A stretch of DNA of 40,223 nucleotides from Clostridium sp. (lineage in GTDB: Bacteria; Bacillota; Clostridia; Clostridiales; Clostridiaceae): NCBI GenBank assembly GCA_015058405.1, contig SVCL01000004.1, forward strand, positions 1-40,223, given 5' to 3'. The notes under the pieces are model-generated. The model searched no databases. It was not told where the DNA came from and worked only from the letters and a program-made list of their open reading frames with translations. Position numbers and translations under genes: made by a program. Positions 15,470 through 23,484 of this stretch are shown here, in pieces. Position 1 is the first letter of the stretch; each line of letters begins with the position of its first letter.

Positions 15470-15479
15470 ATGGTATAAT
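15451..15479 (+). promoter_or_regulatory. Promoter of the SCIFF peptide gene
   Basis: TATAAT (15474-15479) is preceded by TGG, close to an extended -10. TTTCAT (15451-15456) is a weak -35 at 17 bp. The start would be some 25 nt before the precursor ATG. Confidence 0.6.
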
Positions 15480-15511
15480 ATCAACGAAATATAGGAAGGT
15501 GGTTAAGTAAA

Positions 15512-15649
15512 ATGAAACACATTACAACAGTAAACAAGACAAACATAAAGAACAGTTTATGCAAACCAGGATGCAAAGAATGTGCTAACTCATGTCAATC
15601 TGCTTGCAAAACTTCTTGTACAGTAGCAAACCTAGAATGCGAAAACTAG
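15512..15649 (+). CDS. SCIFF ranthipeptide precursor (CteA-type)
   Basis: A 45-residue ORF, below usual length cut-offs, with AGGAAGGTGG upstream of its ATG. It begins MKHITTVNK and ends with the cysteine-rich core CANSCQSACKTSCTVANLEC, the hallmark of SCIFF (six cysteines in forty-five residues) peptides. A radical SAM maturase is known to link Cys32 to the gamma carbon of Thr37 in the C. thermocellum homologue; both residues fall at the same positions here. There are seven cysteines (17, 21, 24, 28, 32, 36, 43) rather than six; Cys17 looks like the extra one. The mature product's role is not established. Confidence 0.93.
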   Translation: MKHITTVNKTNIKNSLCKPGCKECANSCQSACKTSCTVANLECEN

Positions 15650-15673
15650 GATAGTTACAATATAGGATAAGTA

Positions 15674-15765
15674 GTTAACGAACATATTAAGAAGAGCTCT
15701 TATTAAGATTTATAAAAGGTCTTAATAAGAGCATAATCTTAATACAAATGTTAACTAATTTTTTT
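15674..15765 (+). terminator. Large hairpin with T-tract between SCIFF precursor and maturase (attenuator)
   Basis: GCTCTTATTAAG (15696-15707) pairs perfectly with CTTAATAAGAGC (15721-15732). An outer helix pairs GTTAAC (15674-15679) with 15750-15755, and ATTAAG with CTTAAT partly continues it. Seven T follow at 15759-15765. It probably ends most transcripts after the precursor while letting some continue into the maturase, or separates two transcripts. Confidence 0.7.
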
Positions 15766-15793
15766 GTTTCATTTAACCATAGGAGGTAATAAT

Positions 15794-17167
15794 ATGGCAT
15801 TAATACACAAGTTTAAGCAAGGTGGAAACTACTATGTATTGGATGTAAACTCAGGAGCAGTACATATAGTAGATGAGCTTGTTTATGATATATTAGAAGA
15901 TGAAGGAATAAAACCTAAAGCAGAAGTCTTAAAGGCTCTTAAGGGAAAATATGATGAAGTAGAATTATCAGAAGCTTATGATGAAATTCAAGAATTAGCT
16001 GAAGATGGTGTAATCTACTCAGAAGATCAATATGAAGAAATAGCTCATAGCTCTATGGATGATAGAGATTATATAAAAGCTATATGTCTTAACGTTATAC
16101 ATGGATGTAACTTAAGATGTAAATACTGTTTCGCAGATGAAGGTGAATATCACGGACATGGTGGAGTAATGTCTGTAGAAACAGCTAAAAAAGCAATAGA
16201 ATATGTTATAAAAAGAAGTGGTCCAAGAAAGAACATAGAAATAGATTTATTTGGTGGAGAGCCAACTATGATTATGGACAAACTAAAAGAAGTTATAGAA
16301 TATGCAAGATCTAAAGAAAAAGAATGGGGTAAAAACATTAGATTCACAATGACTACTAATGCAACTCTATTAAATGATGACATGATGGATTTCATGGATA
16401 AAGAAATGGGTAATATAATCCTATCTTTAGATGGTAGAAAAGAAATTAATGATAATGTAAGAATCAAGGTAGATGGTAGTGGTTCTTATGATGATATCCT
16501 TCCAAATATAAAGAAAATGATATCTAAGAGAACTAAAGGTAAGACTTACTATGTAAGGGGAACATTTACCAGACAAAATTCAGACTTCTACGAAGATGTT
16601 GTAGCAATGTTAAACGAAGGCTTTAGAGAAATATCAATAGAACCAGTTGTACTTGAAGATAAGCATGCTCTTTCAATAAGAGAAGAAGATCTTCCAACTA
16701 TTTTCGAAAACTATGACAAGCTTTATGAAGAAATGAGAAGAAGAAGAAAAGAAGGTAAAGATGAATTTACATTCTATCACTTTAATATAGATTTACAAGG
16801 TGGACCATGTGTTTATAAGAGAATTTCAGGATGTGGAGCAGGGTTTGAATATGTAGCTATAACTCCACAAGGTGAAGTATATCCTTGTCATCAATTCGTT
16901 GGTAAAGAAGAATACAAGCTAGGTGATATATATGAAGATACATTTAATACAGAATTAGCTAAGACATTCAAAAAGGCTCATATATACAATAAACCTAAGT
17001 GTAAGAACTGTTGGGCAAGATTCTACTGTAGTGGTGGATGCCAAGCAAATAATGTAGCTTTCAATGGAGATATGAATGTTCCTTATGAAATAGGATGTAA
17101 GATGCAAAAGAAGAGAATAGAATGTGCTATAGCTCTTAAAGCTGAAGCATTACATGATGCTGAGTAA
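15794..17167 (+). CDS. Radical SAM SCIFF peptide maturase (CteB-type)
   Basis: A 457-residue enzyme that would install the Cys-Thr thioether on the adjacent SCIFF peptide. The first ~90 residues form a RiPP-recognition (RRE-like) region (HKFKQGGNYYVLDVNSGAVH). The radical SAM site is CNLRCKYCFADEG, followed by the FGGEP SAM-binding motif. The C-terminal SPASM cysteines, starting at CGAGF and running through PCHQF and CKNCWARFYCSGGC, bind auxiliary iron-sulfur clusters. The frame opens with a TTG at 15764, but ATG 15794 has AGGAGG at good spacing and fits the family start. It is followed after 6 nt by the M16 peptidase gene. Confidence 0.93.
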   Translation: MALIHKFKQGGNYYVLDVNSGAVHIVDELVYDILEDEGIKPKAEVLKALKGKYDEVELSEAYDEIQELAEDGVIYSEDQYEEIAHSSMDDRDYIKAICLNVIHGCNLRCKYCFADEGEYHGHGGVMSVETAKKAIEYVIKRSGPRKNIEIDLFGGEPTMIMDKLKEVIEYARSKEKEWGKNIRFTMTTNATLLNDDMMDFMDKEMGNIILSLDGRKEINDNVRIKVDGSGSYDDILPNIKKMISKRTKGKTYYVRGTFTRQNSDFYEDVVAMLNEGFREISIEPVVLEDKHALSIREEDLPTIFENYDKLYEEMRRRRKEGKDEFTFYHFNIDLQGGPCVYKRISGCGAGFEYVAITPQGEVYPCHQFVGKEEYKLGDIYEDTFNTELAKTFKKAHIYNKPKCKNCWARFYCSGGCQANNVAFNGDMNVPYEIGCKMQKKRIECAIALKAEALHDAE

Positions 17168-17173
17168 AACAAA

Positions 17174-18373
17174 ATGCAAGAATATATATTAAGTAACGGA
17201 ATTAAATTAATATATATTAAGGGAACTTCAGAATTAACATCCATTTCTATAGCTTTAGAAGCAGGTGCAAGCCAAGATGGAGAGCTTTTTGGAATAGCTC
17301 ACGCTACTGAACATATGGTTTATAAGAGTACTAAAAATAGAAATGAAGCAAAGATTAATAAGGATTTTAGTGAGGTTTTTGGATTTAATAATGCTATGAC
17401 AAACTATCCTTATGTAGTATATTATGGAACTCTTTTAGGGGAAGATTTTAATAAAGGAATTGAATTATTTTCAGATGTCCTTATTAATCCAACTTTCCCT
17501 ACAGAAGGGTTTAAAGAAGAAATGGATGTAATAATTGAAGAGTTAAAGGAATGGGATGAGGAGCTTGATCAGTATTGTGAGGACAAGCTCCTTTATAATA
17601 TCTTTAATTATAATAGATTGAAGTTTCCTATAATAGGAACATTTGAAAGCTTAAAAAAGATTACACTTAAAGATATACAAAACTTTTATAACACATACTA
17701 TTCACCTAAAAACACATCTATAGCTATATCTTCAGCTTTAGATTTTGAATATATAATTAAGGCAGTTGAAGAGTACTTTGGAGCATGGCAGGGAGATGTG
17801 CCTACAGCAGCTGAAGAGTGCTTAGAAGTACCAAAGACAGGCATATTTACAGATACAAAAGAAGGAAGTAATAGTGCTAGAGTGCAAATTAATTTTCCAA
17901 TAAATAATTTAACATCTAAGGAAGTTAAAGCTTTGAGAGTATTTAATGAATATTTTGGAGAAGGAATAAATTCTGTACTATTTGATAAATTAAGAACTAA
18001 AGGTGGTTTAGTATATGATGTACTTACTTTTATTGGATATGAAAAGTATATTAAAAATTATAGAATTACCTTTAGCACATCACGAGAAAAGGTTGATAAG
18101 GCTTTAGAAGGAATAAAACAAGCAATATCAGAAATAGAAGTTTTAGAAAAGTCTAAGATAGAGAAGTTATCTAAAAGTATAAGAATTAAAAGATTATTTA
18201 AAGAAGAGCAAAGTATAAGATTAACAAATGCAGTTGCTACTTATAGTGCTATGTTTAAAGATTATAAAGAATATAAAAATAGTTACGAAAATATGGAAGC
18301 CTTAGATGGAGAATTTATATTTAATGTGGCAAAGAAAGTCTTATCAGGCCCTTCAATAGAAATAATAAAATAG
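17174..18373 (+). CDS. M16 family zinc peptidase of the SCIFF locus
   Basis: A 399-residue M16 (pitrilysin/processing-peptidase-like) protein. The inverted zinc motif HATEH (His43, Glu46, His47) is followed about 75 residues later by the third ligand in IIEELKEW (Glu122/123). The C-terminal half has the substrate-binding LRTKGGLVYD motif, so both halves of an M16B/C subunit are present and it may dimerise. It starts 6 nt after the maturase stop with little ribosome binding site, implying translational coupling. It could remove the SCIFF leader or degrade the peptide; no direct evidence chooses. No signal peptide, so cytoplasmic. Confidence 0.85.
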   Translation: MQEYILSNGIKLIYIKGTSELTSISIALEAGASQDGELFGIAHATEHMVYKSTKNRNEAKINKDFSEVFGFNNAMTNYPYVVYYGTLLGEDFNKGIELFSDVLINPTFPTEGFKEEMDVIIEELKEWDEELDQYCEDKLLYNIFNYNRLKFPIIGTFESLKKITLKDIQNFYNTYYSPKNTSIAISSALDFEYIIKAVEEYFGAWQGDVPTAAEECLEVPKTGIFTDTKEGSNSARVQINFPINNLTSKEVKALRVFNEYFGEGINSVLFDKLRTKGGLVYDVLTFIGYEKYIKNYRITFSTSREKVDKALEGIKQAISEIEVLEKSKIEKLSKSIRIKRLFKEEQSIRLTNAVATYSAMFKDYKEYKNSYENMEALDGEFIFNVAKKVLSGPSIEIIK

Positions 18374-18388
18374 ATGAGGTAAAAATAC

Positions 18389-19807
18389 ATGAAAGAAAAA
18401 CTACCTTTATTACAATCTTTAATAGATTATCATGCTGAAAATAACATACTATATTCCATGCCAGGAAATAAGGCAGGAAGAGCTTTTAATAGAGATAAGA
18501 TAGGAAAGTTTTTAGCAGATAATCTAGGGTATATGGATATAACAGAAGTAGATCCTTTAGACAATCTTCATCATCCAGAAGGGGTAATTAAAGAATCTCA
18601 AGAATTACTAGCAAAAGTTTATGGAGTTAAGAAAGCATATTTTTTGGTAAATGGAACTACTGGCGGAAATTTAGCTTCTATTTTTGCTGCCTTTAATGAA
18701 GGGGATGAAGTGTTAGTTGAAAGGAATTGTCACAAGTCTATATATAATGCCCTTATTCTTAGAAAGCTTAAGGTTACTTATATTGAAGCAAATGTAGAAA
18801 CAACACCAGGACTATTTGTTCCGCCAGACTCTAATAGGATATATAATGCTTTAAAAAGGTCTCCTAAGGCTAAGGGAGTAGTTTTAACATATCCTAATTA
18901 TTTTGGAATAACATATGATTTAGAAGAGATTATAATTGAATTGAAGCAAAGAGGTCTTAAGGTAATAGTAGATGAGGCTCATGGAGCACATTTTGGAATA
19001 TCTGATAAGTTACCTAAGAATATCGCAAGGATTGCAGATTATACAGTTGTAAGTGCTCATAAAACTTTACCTGCATTAACAGGAGGTTCATATTTGCTTT
19101 GCAATGACATAGAGAGTGATATAGATTTTTATGTGAGTGCTTTTATGACCACTTCTCCATCTTATTTAATAATGGCTTCTTTAGATTATGCTAGATATTA
19201 TTTGGAGAAGTATGGAGAAGAGGATTATAATAATCTTATAGAGTTAGCTGAGAATATGAAGCATGAAATTAATTCTTTAAATAAGGTTAAGGTTTTAGCT
19301 AAAGAAGATCTGAAGGAAGGATATACTATTGATTTAAGCAGATATGTATTAGTTTTACCTAAAGGATATAGTGGGGGTAAGCTTCTTGATTATTTAAGAG
19401 AAAATAAGATTCAATGTGAAATGAGTTTTTTATCAGGTGTGGTTCTTATTCTTTCTCCTTGTGAAGCAAAGAAGAATTTAGACAGGCTTTATGATGTATT
19501 AAATAATCTTGATATGAAGTTACTAGAAGATGATTTTAACTCAGGTGCATTTAATGAAGTTACTTTGGAAAAAGCATTTGAGCCTTTTGATGTATTTAGA
19601 TATAAATTTAAAGAAGTTGAAATAGGTGAAGAAGCTGTTGGGAAGGTTTTAAAGGAACCAATAGTACCATATCCGCCAGGAATTCCTATAGCTTCACCAG
19701 GGGAAATTATAAACAAGAGATTTATAGAAGTTCTTGATGAGTATTTAAAATTAGGAGTTTCAGTTATAGGAGTAAATGGCAATAAGATAAAGGTTATTAA
19801 TAATTAG
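18389..19807 (+). CDS. Orn/Lys/Arg decarboxylase-family PLP enzyme
   Basis: A 472-residue fold-type I PLP enzyme. The N-terminal MPGNKAGRAF and TEVDPLDNLHHPEG segments, NGTTGGNLASIFAAFNEGD, the DEAHGAHFG cofactor site and the PLP lysine in SAHKTLPALTGGSYL are those of the bacterial arginine/lysine/ornithine decarboxylase group (SpeA/YaaO type without the N-terminal wing domain). The C-terminal PPGIPIASPGE motif is also typical. Substrate choice cannot be read from sequence. It starts 15 nt after the M16 gene with GATGAGGT upstream and probably belongs to the same transcript, though a biochemical link to SCIFF is unproven. Confidence 0.85.
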   Translation: MKEKLPLLQSLIDYHAENNILYSMPGNKAGRAFNRDKIGKFLADNLGYMDITEVDPLDNLHHPEGVIKESQELLAKVYGVKKAYFLVNGTTGGNLASIFAAFNEGDEVLVERNCHKSIYNALILRKLKVTYIEANVETTPGLFVPPDSNRIYNALKRSPKAKGVVLTYPNYFGITYDLEEIIIELKQRGLKVIVDEAHGAHFGISDKLPKNIARIADYTVVSAHKTLPALTGGSYLLCNDIESDIDFYVSAFMTTSPSYLIMASLDYARYYLEKYGEEDYNNLIELAENMKHEINSLNKVKVLAKEDLKEGYTIDLSRYVLVLPKGYSGGKLLDYLRENKIQCEMSFLSGVVLILSPCEAKKNLDRLYDVLNNLDMKLLEDDFNSGAFNEVTLEKAFEPFDVFRYKFKEVEIGEEAVGKVLKEPIVPYPPGIPIASPGEIINKRFIEVLDEYLKLGVSVIGVNGNKIKVINN

Positions 19808-19851
19808 TATTAAATTATAGTAAACAATATAATAAAATTCGGGGTGAAAAT

Positions 19852-20529
19852 ATGGCATGTAAAGAATTGGGAGAAGTAACGGAATCCTTAAGGTTTGGGA
19901 CTGCATTAGCTTTAGTTGGTGGATTTTTAGATGCATATACATACATTTGTAGAGATGGTGTATTTGCCAACGCTCAAACTGGAAATATAGTAATGTTTGC
20001 AATAGGTTTATTTCATGGGAAGTTTAATGATGCTTTGAGGTACTTAATACCCATAGTAGCATTTGCATTAGGAGTATTAGTTGTACAGCTTATTAATAAA
20101 AAGTTTAAGGATAAAAATAGATTTCATTGGAGACAAATAGTTCTCTTAGTTGAAGTTGTAATGTTAGCTTTAGTATCTGTTATTCCTAGTGAATTAAATA
20201 ATTTCGCTAATATTGTAGTTTCTTTTATATGTGCTATGCAAGTAGCTACCTTTAAAACTATTGATGGAATAACTTGTGCTACAACTATGTGTACAGGAAA
20301 TTTACGTAGTGGGACTGAGTTTTTATTTAAGTATTTTGATACAAAGGATGTTGCTGCTAAGAAAAAGGGAATATCTTATTATAGGATAAACTTGATATTT
20401 GTACTTGGAGCTGGAATGGGAGCTGTATTTACTAATGTTTTTGATAAGAAGTCTATAATAATATGTGCTGTCATTTTAGGGGTAACTTCTATTATTACGC
20501 AAATTAAACTTAAGAACTGTTTTCAATAA
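19852..20529 (+). CDS. YoaK family (DUF1275) membrane protein
   Basis: A 225-residue membrane protein of about six helices with the DUF1275/YoaK features GGFLDAYTYI, FANAQTGNIV and, in the second half, ATTMCTGNLRSG. The function of the family is not known. GGGGTG precedes the ATG. The last codons, ending in NCFQ-stop, come from the left arm of a dispersed repeat (element B), so insertion of that repeat appears to have replaced the original 3' end. The rest of the protein looks complete. Confidence 0.82.
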   Translation: MACKELGEVTESLRFGTALALVGGFLDAYTYICRDGVFANAQTGNIVMFAIGLFHGKFNDALRYLIPIVAFALGVLVVQLINKKFKDKNRFHWRQIVLLVEVVMLALVSVIPSELNNFANIVVSFICAMQVATFKTIDGITCATTMCTGNLRSGTEFLFKYFDTKDVAAKKKGISYYRINLIFVLGAGMGAVFTNVFDKKSIIICAVILGVTSIITQIKLKNCFQ

Positions 20530-20587
20530 ATGTTGGTGTAGTAAAAAGAAAAATTAATATATTGATAACAACATTTATTAAAAACAG
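20517..20587. repeat. MITE-like inverted-repeat element B
   Basis: The left arm (20517-20537) CTGTTTTCAATAAATGTTGG and inverted right arm (20569-20587) bound a 71-bp element. Both arms share the AATAAA variant. The left arm encodes the last residues and stop codon of the YoaK gene. Confidence 0.8.
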
Positions 20588-20618
20588 ACTATGAAGTAAG
20601 AGTGAAGAATAAAACATT

Positions 20619-20656
20619 CCTTATTGGAGATACTTATTAAGAGTAGAACAATAAGG
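20619..20656 (+). promoter_or_regulatory. Hairpin reaching into the ribosome binding site
   Basis: CCTTATTG (20619-20626) pairs with CAATAAGG (20649-20656); the right arm includes the first bases of the GGGAGG (20655-20660) for the downstream small gene. It might modulate translation. Confidence 0.35.
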
Positions 20657-20668
20657 GAGGAATATTAA

Positions 20669-20872
20669 ATGAATAGAGATCATTACATAGTAGAAGGATT
20701 ATCAAGCGAACATATTAAAACACAAATGAAAAATGCATTAGAAAAAATTGATGGTGTAAATGGAGTATGTATAGATCTTGGACGTAGTTCCGTAGAAGTT
20801 ATGTACAATAAGCCAGCTACTTCAGAAGAAATTATGGATTGTATAGAAAGTACAGGACATACAATACAATAA
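20669..20872 (+). CDS. Small HMA-fold protein lacking the CxxC metal site
   Basis: A 67-residue protein with the beta-alpha-beta-beta-alpha-beta pattern of heavy-metal-associated domains (YIVEGLSSEHIKTQMKNALEKIDGVNGVCIDLG..VEVMYNKPATSEEIMDCIESTGHTI). The metal-binding MxCxxC loop between strand 1 and helix 1 is replaced by GLSSEH. Its two remaining cysteines lie elsewhere. Copper transfer by the usual mechanism is therefore unlikely. GGGAGG sits 8 nt before the ATG. It stands alone, with a bidirectional terminator after it. Confidence 0.75.
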   Translation: MNRDHYIVEGLSSEHIKTQMKNALEKIDGVNGVCIDLGRSSVEVMYNKPATSEEIMDCIESTGHTIQ

Positions 20873-20889
20873 AATAAGCAATATAGATA

Positions 20890-20948
20890 AAGAAGTGTCA
20901 CTTTACAAAATGTTTATAATACTTGTTTGTAAAGGACACTTCTTTTTT
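20890..20948. terminator. Bidirectional terminator between the HMA-like gene and a convergent gene
   Basis: AAGAAGTGTCACTTTACAAA (20890-20909) pairs with 20926-20944 with a single bulged A, followed by TTTTTT. Confidence 0.85.
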
Positions 20949-21714
20949 ATATAAATCTATTTTGTAAATAAGTTGAAAGTTTGTTTATAAAGTTGCTAAA
21001 AATACTATAATCTTTAAAGCTAATAACTTTCCTTGAATATAATTCACTAATATATTTAGTGTTATCTAGAGTTAACTTTAGCATTTTTTCTTTGACATTA
21101 GATTTTTCAATATTAGTTTTCCTTAGTTTTAACATATCTTCTTGAAGAGAAAATACGATAAATGGAATTAAAATAAATAAATTATTTTCTTCAATGTATT
21201 CATAATCTTTTTTATAAAATTTAAAAATTGGGAGTTTATAAGTAAATGTATGATTAAACATTTGTATAACATAATTATAAGAATCAGTCGTTAGTTTTAT
21301 AGTGTTAAATTTAACAATTCTAGCATCTGGAATATTTACAACAATATCTTTAGTTAAATTTTTAGGTTCTATATTCAAATATCTTAATAATGTAATTGTA
21401 AAAGGTTCTAATAAATCCTTTTGTATCTGCAAACTATATTTGATATTAGGTTCATTTTTTACTGAAAAAGTTATAGATAAGTTATTTTGATGTAAATCTA
21501 TATCAGTTGAATTTGTTAAGTTGTTATTTAATTCAAAGTTTAATTCATTAGTGATGCTTAATTTGTTATTAAATAAATAATTAATAAGATAGATAATAAA
21601 TTTTTTATTTATAGAATTTAAAAAGTTTGTAATAAGTTTAGTAAATTCTTCTGTATAGTTTATACGGCTTTGCTCTTTTGCTACAACAGAATCCAAAAAT
21701 ATTATCTTACTCAA
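20947..21714 (-). CDS. Hypothetical protein, possibly a divergent Rpn/PD-(D/E)XK-type protein
   Basis: A 255-residue, Asn/Lys/Ile-rich soluble protein. The middle section (YSLQIQ, then PDARIVKFNT, YKLPIFKFYKKDYEYIEENNLFILIPFIVFSLQ) resembles clostridial proteins grouped with Rpn/PD-(D/E)XK transposase-type nucleases, especially the run before LLPF/LIPF. The nuclease Asp-Glu-x-Lys core is not convincingly present, so an active nuclease is doubtful. Translation starts at TTG, with GAGGTG 6 nt upstream on the minus strand. It is divergent from the papain-fold gene at 21859 and shares an intergenic palindrome with it. Confidence 0.55.
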   Translation of the reverse strand: MSKIIFLDSVVAKEQSRINYTEEFTKLITNFLNSINKKFIIYLINYLFNNKLSITNELNFELNNNLTNSTDIDLHQNNLSITFSVKNEPNIKYSLQIQKDLLEPFTITLLRYLNIEPKNLTKDIVVNIPDARIVKFNTIKLTTDSYNYVIQMFNHTFTYKLPIFKFYKKDYEYIEENNLFILIPFIVFSLQEDMLKLRKTNIEKSNVKEKMLKLTLDNTKYISELYSRKVISFKDYSIFSNFINKLSTYLQNRFI

Positions 21715-21782
21715 AAAATCACCTCATATTTTAATATAGACACAATTTTAAATTTTATTCTTAAAAGTATAAAAAAATATAC

Positions 21783-21794
21783 GACCGTTTAGTC
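21783..21794. promoter_or_regulatory. TetR-operator-like near-palindrome in divergent intergenic region
   Basis: GACCGTTTAGTC has GAC/GTC ends like many TetR-family operators. It lies between the divergent genes at 21714 and 21859. No TetR gene is in the window. Confidence 0.3.
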
Positions 21795-21858
21795 ATTAAG
21801 TAAACTAATTAAAAATATAAATATGGTAAGTAGTGATTTATAGAGAGGAGATGAAAAG

Positions 21859-22482
21859 GTGCTATTTTGTGAGGATGTTATTGAAATTAAAAATTCCACT
21901 AATTTTATAAGCATTAAGGATGAATGTAAAGTATTTTATGGTGGTACACAAGAATGGTTTATAAATAATACACTAAAAAAGGTAGGGTGTAGTGTAGTTG
22001 CAGCAGCTAATATAATAGCGTATCTAGCTTTCAAAAATAAAAATATAAATTTATATGATTATAAAAATGCTAATAAAGAAGGTTTTATTAATTTAATGAA
22101 TGAATTGGTGGAGTATCTAAATCCTAATGAAGAGCTAGGGATTATATCATCTTTATATTTTATTGAAGGTGTAAAAAAATTCGCAAAAAGTAGAGGGGTA
22201 AACTTAACATCAAATTGGATAACATCTGAGTATGATTATGATAAAATAGTTGATTTTGTAGAGAAAGCATTAAATAATGACATACCTGTAGTTATGCTAA
22301 TGCTTAGAAATAAAAAATTAAAAGAATTTGATTGGCATTGGATGACTATAACTAAGCTTAGTGAGTTTGGAAACAAAGAGTATATGTGTGTATCTAGTTG
22401 GGGGGAAAGAAGGATAATTTCTTTAGAAGATTTTTATATTTATAGTTATTATGGAACTCTTATTTATTTTGATTTTAATTAA
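21859..22482 (+). CDS. Papain-fold (C39-like) cysteine peptidase-like protein
   Basis: A 207-residue protein with the layout of C39/papain-like peptidases. Gln31 in GGTQEWF is placed as the oxyanion-hole Gln, Cys44 in VGCSVVAAAN as nucleophile, and His160 in DWHWMTITKL as base. The SSWGE at 179-183 corresponds to papain's NSWG, but with Ser in place of the Asn, so the third triad residue is altered. There is no signal peptide or transporter domain. The start is GTG with GAGGAG 8 nt upstream; an ATG at 21851 is in another, short frame. Substrate unknown. It is not next to any bacteriocin-type gene. Confidence 0.6.
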   Translation: MLFCEDVIEIKNSTNFISIKDECKVFYGGTQEWFINNTLKKVGCSVVAAANIIAYLAFKNKNINLYDYKNANKEGFINLMNELVEYLNPNEELGIISSLYFIEGVKKFAKSRGVNLTSNWITSEYDYDKIVDFVEKALNNDIPVVMLMLRNKKLKEFDWHWMTITKLSEFGNKEYMCVSSWGERRIISLEDFYIYSYYGTLIYFDFN

Positions 22483-22491
22483 AAATTGTAT

Positions 22492-22550
22492 AAAATAATA
22501 TGAGGACATAATATAAAATTAACATTTATACTATGTCCTCATATTATTTT
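22492..22550. terminator. Bidirectional terminator
   Basis: AAAATAATATGAGGACATA (22492-22510) is perfectly complementary to 22532-22550, a 19-bp stem between the convergent papain-fold gene and the LysR gene. Confidence 0.85.
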
Positions 22551-22554
22551 ATAT

Positions 22555-23451
22555 TCAAATATTTTTTTGGGTCATTAACTTTTGAGACAATTTTAAAAAT
22601 TCTTTTAAAGCTGGAGAAATATATTTATCTTTATGATAGATAACTTGAGAAATTACTCCAAAGTCAGGTCCAGCCCAATTTAAAGGAATTAATTTACCAG
22701 CCTTTATTTCATCTGAAACAGCAACAGCAGGTAAAAGAGTTATTCCAAGACCACTCATAGTAAATTGTTTAATAGCTTGAACGCTGCCGGTTTCTAAAAC
22801 AAGATTTAATTTAACGTTATATTCACTTAGTATGTTTTCAAAGGCAGCTCTATAACTACAGCCTGTTTCAGTAAGAATCAAAGCTTCGTCTTCAATATCT
22901 TCAGGAAGGATTTTTTCTTTACCTATTAAATGGTGTCCTGGATATGCTAAAAGAAGCATTGGTTCATCAAATTCAACTTCAGTAATAAAATCATTTGATT
23001 CAATTTTTCGACCAAGGGAAAAGGCTACATCTATAATGTTATCTTTTAAAAAGTGTTTAAAATCTGCACAACTACCAAATTTTAATGATACTTCTACATC
23101 AGGGTATAATTTTCTGTACTCTTTTAAGATCTCAGGTAATCTTATAACACATAAAGATTCAGCGGCACCAATAGTTAATGTGCCAGAAGGTTCTTCATCT
23201 TTAAAAACTACATTTTTTATATCATCAGATAATTTAATCATTTGTTTTGCATAAGGTAAGAGTTTCCTTCCTTCGTGTGTTAAGGTTATGTTTTTACCAA
23301 TTCTATCAAAAAGCTTTACTCCAAGTTCATCTTCTAAGGCTTTTATTTGTGTTGTAATTGTAGACTGGGCATACCCCAGTTCATTAGCAGCAGCAGTAAA
23401 ACTTTGAAGTTTGCCTATTGTTAAAAAGGTATTAAGTTGACGAAAATCCAT
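22555..23451 (-). CDS. LysR family transcriptional regulator
   Basis: A 298-residue regulator with the N-terminal LysR winged helix (MDFRQLNTFLTIGKLQSFTAAANELGYAQSTITTQIKALE) and the periplasmic-binding-like effector domain (from about residue 90, starting GTLTIGAAESLC). GGAG precedes the ATG. It is divergently transcribed from asd over a 119-bp gap that contains palindromes, the classic arrangement for a LysR protein controlling its neighbour. Whether asd is the target is an inference. Effector unknown. Confidence 0.9.
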   Translation of the reverse strand: MDFRQLNTFLTIGKLQSFTAAANELGYAQSTITTQIKALEDELGVKLFDRIGKNITLTHEGRKLLPYAKQMIKLSDDIKNVVFKDEEPSGTLTIGAAESLCVIRLPEILKEYRKLYPDVEVSLKFGSCADFKHFLKDNIIDVAFSLGRKIESNDFITEVEFDEPMLLLAYPGHHLIGKEKILPEDIEDEALILTETGCSYRAAFENILSEYNVKLNLVLETGSVQAIKQFTMSGLGITLLPAVAVSDEIKAGKLIPLNWAGPDFGVISQVIYHKDKYISPALKEFLKLSQKLMTQKNI

Positions 23452-23484
23452 GATATAATCTCCTTATCAATTTTTTTGAACATA

